The notes below the pieces were generated by a model. It was not told where the DNA came from. It saw only the letters and a list, made by a program, of their open reading frames with translations, and did no database searches. This document shows positions 25,189 through 29,625 of a stretch of DNA of 29,625 bases, piece by piece. The DNA is from JBFELO01 sp041552055. GTDB lineage: Bacteria > Acidobacteriota > Thermoanaerobaculia > Thermoanaerobaculales > Sulfomarinibacteraceae. The first letter of the stretch is position 1. Each line of letters begins with the position of its first letter. The stretch is from contig JBFELO010000052.1 in NCBI GenBank assembly GCA_041552055.1, forward strand, positions 1-29,625, read 5' to 3'. Made by a program: the position numbers and the translations under genes.

Positions 25189-27117
25189 ATGCGGACATCG
25201 GTCTGGATTCTCGTCCTGGTTTTGGCTCTTGCCGGATCGCCCACGGTTGCAGGGACGCTCGACGACCTGCCCCGCATCGTTCCTGACGGCAACGCGGATC
25301 GGGAGAGTATTCCCGATGCCTACAAGTGGAATCTGGACGATTTGTACGCCACCCATCAGGCCTGGGATGTGGCTTTCGAGGCGGCTCAGGCCGAGCTCGG
25401 CCTGCTGTCCGAATTCCACGATCGTCTCGATGAGCCGGCGGCGCTGAAATCCTACCTCGAGGCCTACTACGAGCTGGAGATCGAGGTCAACCGCCTCAAA
25501 CTGTACGCCGCCAACCAGGAGGTCACCGACAACACGAATCAGGAGTCGATCGCCCGCCACCGGCGTGCCCTCGGGCTGACCAACGCCTTCATGGAGGAGG
25601 GATCGTTCATGCGCCAGACGATCCTGGGGATGGACGAGGACCAGATGGAGGCCGTGCTCGCCGAGCAGCCGGAGCTCGCCCAGTTCGCGCCCGCATTCGA
25701 CAGTCTCCGTCGCAGGGCCGATCGCGTGCTGGACCCGGAAGCCGAGCGGGTGCTGTCGCTGGCCGGCGACAATCTGTGGGCCGTGATCGACCTCAACGAG
25801 CTGCCGTCCCCCGTGGAGCAGGCTTTTCTGGCACTGCGGTCGGAACTTCCTCTACCCACCATCACCGACGAGGACGGCAACGAGGTCGGGTTGACCCTGG
25901 CGAACTACACCCTGTACCGGGCATCTTCCGATCGCCGCGTCCGCAGGGAGGCGGTCGAAGGCTTGTTCGGCACGCTGAAGGAATTTGAGAACACCAACGC
26001 CGCGACCCTGGGCGGTCAGGCCAACTTCAACGTCTTCCTGGCCCGGGCTCGGCATTATGACACCGCGCTCGAGGCGTATCTCGACAAGGACGAGCTGGAC
26101 CCCGAGGTCTACTACACCCTGATCCGAACGGTTCGCGCCCACACGCCCGCGTTGCACAGGTACGTGGAGCTCCGTAAAAAGGTACTGGGCCTCGACGAGG
26201 TGCATCTGTACGACGTGTACGTGCCGCTGGTGGGGGCGGGGGGCGACCGTGCGATCCCCTACGCCGAGGCTGCGGAGATCATCGTCGACTCACTGGCGCC
26301 GCTCGGCAAGGAGTACCAGGAAACCGTGACGTGGCTCCTCGATCCGGAGACGGGGTGCGTCGACGTGTACCCGTCGAAGAACAAGCAGAGCGGAGCCTTC
26401 TCGAGCTCGGTCTACGGCGTCCACCCGTTCATCAAGATGAACTACCAGGACCGGTATGTCGACATGTCCACGCTCACCCATGAGTTTGGCCATGCCGTCC
26501 ACAGCCACCTGTCCAACGCGAACCAGCCGTACCTGCAGTCGCGCTACTCGATGTTCCTCGCGGAGATCGCCTCCACCTGCAACCAGCTGCTGCTGTCGCA
26601 GTACATGATGGCCCATGCCATCTCCGACGCCGAGCGGGCCTGGCTGCTGGCCGAGCTCGCCGAGTCGATCCGAAGTACCATCTACCGACAGACCCAGTTC
26701 GCCGAGTTCGAGCTTCGCCTCCACGAGCTCGCCGAGGCGGGCGAGCCGATCACGGCGGAGCGGCTCAACTCAATTTACGAGGGTTTACTGCGCGACTACT
26801 ACGGTCCCGGCTACACCATCGATCCCAACGACGTCGTGGAGTGGGCGTACATCCCTCACTTCTACTACAAGTACTACGTGTTCGTGTACGCCACCGGGAT
26901 GTCCTCCGGGATCGCGCTCGCCGAAATGGTGGCCGACGGCGGGCCGGCGGCGGTCGAGGCGTACCTGGGGATGCTCAGCGGCGGCGCGTCGAAACCGCCC
27001 CTCGAACTGCTGAAGGGAGCGGGGCTCGACCTCACCAAGCCGGACGCGATCGCGGCGGCGCTCGAGCTGTTCGATCGCACCGTGAGTGAGCTCGAGGAGC
27101 TGTTGCTTCAGGAGTGA
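25189..27117 (+). CDS. pepF: exported oligoendopeptidase F (M3B family)
   Basis: Oligoendopeptidase F cleaves short and medium peptides. The 642-residue protein has the zinc motif HEFGH at residues 431-435 in MSTLTHEFGHAVHSHLS, with a third ligand Glu in FLAEIAST about 26 residues on. The C-terminal YYKYYVFVYATG segment, whose His/Tyr residues bind substrate, is also typical. The start is set at the ATG at 25189, where AGGAGGT lies six bases upstream. This gives a signal peptide (MRTSVWILVLVLALAGSPTVAG), so unlike most PepF this one is exported. It is divergent from groES. Its 3' end overlaps the convergent next gene by 10 bases. Confidence 0.93.
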   Translation: MRTSVWILVLVLALAGSPTVAGTLDDLPRIVPDGNADRESIPDAYKWNLDDLYATHQAWDVAFEAAQAELGLLSEFHDRLDEPAALKSYLEAYYELEIEVNRLKLYAANQEVTDNTNQESIARHRRALGLTNAFMEEGSFMRQTILGMDEDQMEAVLAEQPELAQFAPAFDSLRRRADRVLDPEAERVLSLAGDNLWAVIDLNELPSPVEQAFLALRSELPLPTITDEDGNEVGLTLANYTLYRASSDRRVRREAVEGLFGTLKEFENTNAATLGGQANFNVFLARARHYDTALEAYLDKDELDPEVYYTLIRTVRAHTPALHRYVELRKKVLGLDEVHLYDVYVPLVGAGGDRAIPYAEAAEIIVDSLAPLGKEYQETVTWLLDPETGCVDVYPSKNKQSGAFSSSVYGVHPFIKMNYQDRYVDMSTLTHEFGHAVHSHLSNANQPYLQSRYSMFLAEIASTCNQLLLSQYMMAHAISDAERAWLLAELAESIRSTIYRQTQFAEFELRLHELAEAGEPITAERLNSIYEGLLRDYYGPGYTIDPNDVVEWAYIPHFYYKYYVFVYATGMSSGIALAEMVADGGPAAVEAYLGMLSGGASKPPLELLKGAGLDLTKPDAIAAALELFDRTVSELEELLLQE

Positions 27118-27536
27118 ACGGCCCCATCGGTCGGGCGGATGGACACTGGCACGGATTGAATATCCACCACGTGGAGGTAGATCCGATCGTCGGGACGGTT
27201 GCAGGTGTCGAGCGCCTGTTCCGCCGACCGGCGGATACGTGACGGGTCTGGGCTCGCGAGTACCACTCGCAGGCGGTTGAACGAAAGCCGGTCGCGCTCG
27301 TCCACTCCGGCCGCTACGACAGAAGTGACGAGCTCTGCAAGTCCGCTTGGAGGGTCTTCGACGACGAGGACCAGGACCAGCAGCCGGCCGCCGACGTCGA
27401 CCCGGACGAGGTCGGCGTCGAGATCGGGCACCCCGCACGGCCTGTCGACACGAATCGATCGGAGCACGTCGTCCGGGCAGCCGCAACCGAGATCGTCCCG
27501 GATGAATCGGAAGACGTCAGGGTCAGAGGACGGCAT
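27108..27536 (-). CDS. small conserved cytosolic protein with GCGCP motif
   Basis: I do not recognise the function of this 142-residue protein. It begins MPSSDPDVFRFIRDDLGCGCPDDVL; the CGC pair near residue 18 could bind metal. A strand-rich core (GGRLLVLVLVVEDP), a helix with AELVTSVVAAGVDERDRLSFNRLRVVLASPDP and the end DRIYLHVVDIQSV suggest a small alpha/beta fold. The ATG at 27536 is chosen because the sequence becomes protein-like only there; no ribosome binding site is clear. It is convergent with pepF and overlaps it by 10 bases. Confidence 0.65.
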   Translation of the reverse strand: MPSSDPDVFRFIRDDLGCGCPDDVLRSIRVDRPCGVPDLDADLVRVDVGGRLLVLVLVVEDPPSGLAELVTSVVAAGVDERDRLSFNRLRVVLASPDPSRIRRSAEQALDTCNRPDDRIYLHVVDIQSVPVSIRPTDGAVHS

Positions 27537-27592
27537 GGGGAGATTGTACCGCCGATGCCGACGAGGGCCACGAGTCCACCGACCGTCAGTGG

Positions 27593-27745
27593 GGGCTTGA
27601 GGGCGTGGCCGGTGCCTTCGGCACCTGGGCTTGAGGGTATGAGGGAATGTCACAGGACTCTTTCGTCGGTTCTCTCAAGCCCACACGCCCACACCCCCCA
27701 AGCCCCGCACGCGCGGGCGGTCGAGCGACCAGCGACGGGCGGGAG
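27593..27745. repeat. GC-rich composite intergenic repeat, copy 2
   Basis: CTTGAGGGCGTGGCC, the hairpin GGTGCC-TTC-GGCACC and TTGAGGGTATGAGGG match copy 1 at 222-300 in order and spacing. In the hairpin both arms changed so that pairing is kept. It continues with CTCAAGCCCACACGCCC and GCGGGCGGTCGAGCGACCAGCG, shared with 22628-22740. The gap 27537-27750 holds no gene. Confidence 0.55.
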
Positions 27746-27750
27746 GGGGG

Positions 27751-28731
27751 TCAGCCCTCGAGATAGATCCTCTTCAGGCGAAGTGTGAGATAGCCGACGG
27801 CCATCAGAAGAAAACCGAGGACCATCAGCGCGAGCGGCCAACCCATGCTGTCGGAGAAGTACTCGCCGGTGATTTTGGCCAGGTAGGCGCCGAGGAAGAG
27901 GGACCCGAAGGTCAGCAGCGCCTTGCTCTTGAGGTGGACGCTGAGGTAGAGCACGGCAAAGACGAGGCCCGGAAACACAAGCTCCCAGATTACGTTCTGG
28001 CTCGGCTTCCAGCCGCCAAGAGCAATCGCCGCGCCGAGGAAGGCGAGTGAGCCGAAAGCGTAGAGTGGGCCCGAGAGCCCTTCGCGCTCGGTGCCCGAAA
28101 AGGCCCAGGCCAAGACCATAAAGGCGAGGCCGATCGCGAGGATCCGGTACTCGTAGAACTCGGCCCTGGCGAAGCGCGGGTCCGGGCCGGCGAGGAAGGC
28201 CGTGATCGCGAAGAATGCCCAGGTGGCATAGACAATCGAATAGATAAGCAGGCTGGACGCCCGGAACAGGCGGTAGACGGCGAGAAAGGCGGCGAGCAGG
28301 GCGATCGCCATCAGGCTCTGGAGGCCGAGCTTCTCGGGGTCGAGGCCGGCCTCGTCCAGGGCAACGGCAATCCCGAGGGGCAGGACCAGGGCGGCCACAA
28401 AGAAAAAGGCCGGGCCGGCGGCGCCGAGCCGGCCGTGCCAGCTCAACAGCACCCCGGCGGTAAAGGCAGCGAGGCCGGCGCCGAGGGTCACCACGACGTG
28501 CATGACCGGACCGAGGTCGTTCCAGACCTGGGCGATGAAAGCCACGATCCCGATGAAGACGACGCCGCCGCCGATGAAGTAGAGGACCCTGGAATAGCGC
28601 GTACTTCGCTCGGCGGCCTCGGCGGCGGGTGTCCCGGCGGCCTCGTGAACCGCGGCCGCGATCTCTGCCTCGGTGAGCTGTCCGGTGGTGACCAGCTCGC
28701 GGATCGCGTCGAGTACGGTCTGCTTGTCCAT
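27751..28731 (-). CDS. multi-spanning membrane protein, DUF2157-like
   Basis: The 326-residue protein has a short soluble N-terminal helix pair (MDKQTVLDAIRELVTTGQLTEAEI, helical-bundle-like) and about nine or ten membrane helices. This layout resembles the DUF2157/DUF2339-like proteins of unknown role; I am not certain of the family. The start is the ATG at 28731, whose A is shared with the TGA stop of the upstream gene (TGATG), so the two are translated together. Longer frames upstream only shadow that gene. No catalytic motif is seen. It may work as a complex with the single-span protein encoded upstream. Confidence 0.75.
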   Translation of the reverse strand: MDKQTVLDAIRELVTTGQLTEAEIAAAVHEAAGTPAAEAAERSTRYSRVLYFIGGGVVFIGIVAFIAQVWNDLGPVMHVVVTLGAGLAAFTAGVLLSWHGRLGAAGPAFFFVAALVLPLGIAVALDEAGLDPEKLGLQSLMAIALLAAFLAVYRLFRASSLLIYSIVYATWAFFAITAFLAGPDPRFARAEFYEYRILAIGLAFMVLAWAFSGTEREGLSGPLYAFGSLAFLGAAIALGGWKPSQNVIWELVFPGLVFAVLYLSVHLKSKALLTFGSLFLGAYLAKITGEYFSDSMGWPLALMVLGFLLMAVGYLTLRLKRIYLEG

Positions 28732-29264
28732 CACGAGCCCTCCACGATCCAACCCAACAAGATGAACATGCCGGCGTACCCCGGCTCGGAGTTGATCTCG
28801 AGATCGAGCTTCTGCGTCCAACCGTCCTTCTGGAGGTAGCGGGTGCGGTAGTCCGTCGACGACACGATCGGGAAGAAGAACTCGCTCTTGCGACCGTGCA
28901 CGATCTCGAAGCCATCGGGTGATCTGGGAGTGGTGTCGAGGGTGAGAGCGGTGCCCCCCTCGAACGAGATGCGCTCGCTGGTGTTGGAGGCGACCCGGTG
29001 GACGAAGAGCTGGGGCGGCCAGTCACCACCGGGTGGCGTGTAGCTGGGCGGCTCCTCTTTGTGCCTCGACAACTTTCCGTCGATCACGATGTAGCGTTCG
29101 CCTCCGTACGGCGATCCGACCATGTACAGGAAGTCGTATCGCGGCGGATCGACGCTCGAGAACACCCGTGGAAGGTAGATGGCCGCCGCGACGAACGCGA
29201 TCATCGCGACCGGGATCGTGAGCCCGATGACTAAAGCGAAGTCCTTGCTCTTCTCCGAAGCCAC
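28731..29264 (-). CDS. single-pass membrane protein of unknown function
   Basis: The 177-residue protein has a membrane helix near the N terminus (ALVIGLTIPVAMIAFVAAAIYL, about residues 9-30) followed by a soluble, strand-rich domain outside. Segments such as FLYMVGSPYGGERYIVIDGKL and FVHRVASNTSERISF look like a beta sandwich that might bind a ligand. I choose the GTG at 29264 because GAGGAG lies eight bases upstream; an ATG at 29303 is possible but has no such site. It is coupled to the downstream multi-span protein by a one-base overlap. I do not recognise the family. Confidence 0.7.
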   Translation of the reverse strand: MASEKSKDFALVIGLTIPVAMIAFVAAAIYLPRVFSSVDPPRYDFLYMVGSPYGGERYIVIDGKLSRHKEEPPSYTPPGGDWPPQLFVHRVASNTSERISFEGGTALTLDTTPRSPDGFEIVHGRKSEFFFPIVSSTDYRTRYLQKDGWTQKLDLEINSEPGYAGMFILLGWIVEGS

Positions 29265-29388
29265 GATCGGATCTCCTCGCCGTTGTCGACGCGCGTAACT
29301 CATTTCATGATCACCGAGCGCGGGAGACGGCGCAAGAGCAGTCGGGATGGCGACGATGGCGAACGGCACGTGGGGACGAGAGGATGGC

Positions 29389-29460
29389 CGGCGTCTGGTG
29401 ACGAGGGGATGAAGGCCCTCCATACCCTCACCCCCTCATCCCCTGGTCGGGTGGGGGCCC
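29389..29460. repeat. CCCTCA-rich tract with inverted repeat
   Basis: AGGGGATGA (29404-29412) and TCATCCCCT (29436-29444) pair perfectly around a pyrimidine-rich loop of CCCTCA-type units, then GGGTGGGGG. It belongs to the same loose class of tracts as 18541-18600. The gap 29265-29501 has no gene. Confidence 0.4.
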
Positions 29461-29501
29461 CGCTCACACGGTGCCTGACAGATCCCGCGTAGACTGAACG
29501 G

Positions 29502-29625
29502 GTGGGCGAATCTACGGCGGGATTCCGCGGGCGGGCGCGGTTCGAGGCCGACAGGTACGGATCGGACCGGTGGGTGTTCGTTCGGGAACTGCTGCAGAAC
29601 GCGCGCGATGCCGGCGCGACCCCGG
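29502..29625 (+). CDS. 5' part of a GHKL ATPase-like protein (runs off the window)
   Basis: From the GTG at 29502 an open frame reaches the window end (41 complete codons). It contains WVFVRELLQNARDAGAT, which matches the N box of GHKL ATPases (Hsp90, gyrase B, histidine kinases, MutL), where the Asn binds Mg-ATP. The preceding FRGRARFEADRYG and the early position of the box fit the start of an Hsp90-like or large stand-alone ATP-binding protein rather than a histidine kinase, but the rest of the gene is needed. The start codon is tentative: no clear ribosome binding site. Confidence 0.6.
   Translation, partial: MGESTAGFRGRARFEADRYGSDRWVFVRELLQNARDAGATP

Overview
The window is high-GC bacterial chromosome. 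lpxC (lipid A synthesis), lipoprotein and signal-peptide exports, and a possible outer-membrane barrel remnant point to a Gram-negative cell. The DHH-CBS-tRNA nucleotidyltransferase fusion, the exported M2 and M3 metallopeptidases and the many GC-rich intergenic repeats resemble Acidobacteriota or a neighbouring phylum. That placement is inference; no rRNA or tRNA gene was seen.

Layout. 1-662: no gene, several intergenic repeats. 663-2525: a radical SAM enzyme of the AmmeMemoRadiSam type (minus), then a CopG/MazF-type toxin-antitoxin pair (plus). 2586-5415: a small possible barrel remnant and a CheR-type methyltransferase (minus), divergent from an ACE-like M2 peptidase lipoprotein (plus). 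5416-5978: a tandem hairpin repeat array. 5979-8257: fumarylacetoacetase with a conserved unknown partner (minus). 8428-14666: four co-directional genes, namely a large exported Ntn-hydrolase-like fusion protein, an asparagine-synthetase-like protein of the lasso-peptide cyclase type, a 60-residue peptide with a lasso-like leader, and a SAM methyltransferase. This is the most interesting block and looks like a small RiPP locus without the usual leader-binding and leader-peptidase genes. 14688-15356: a membrane protein (minus). 15699-17871: a pseudo-receiver/PilZ protein and a receiver-LpxC fusion. 17872-18576: repeats. 18577-22495: a coupled minus-strand operon (DHH-CBS-nucleotidyltransferase, exported unknown, RsmD). 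22998-24950: groES-groEL with a clear promoter, CIRCE operator and terminator. 25189-29264: exported oligoendopeptidase F and three poorly known genes. 29502-end: the start of a GHKL ATPase-like gene.

Themes. Genes are often translationally coupled by 1-16 nt overlaps. Intergenic spaces are filled by several repeat families. One is a long hairpin whose two arms change together between copies, and every copy lies just downstream of, and in the same orientation as, a gene. The window also holds two signalling-fusion proteins side by side (PilZ and LpxC), which may tie outer-membrane lipid synthesis to signal transduction.
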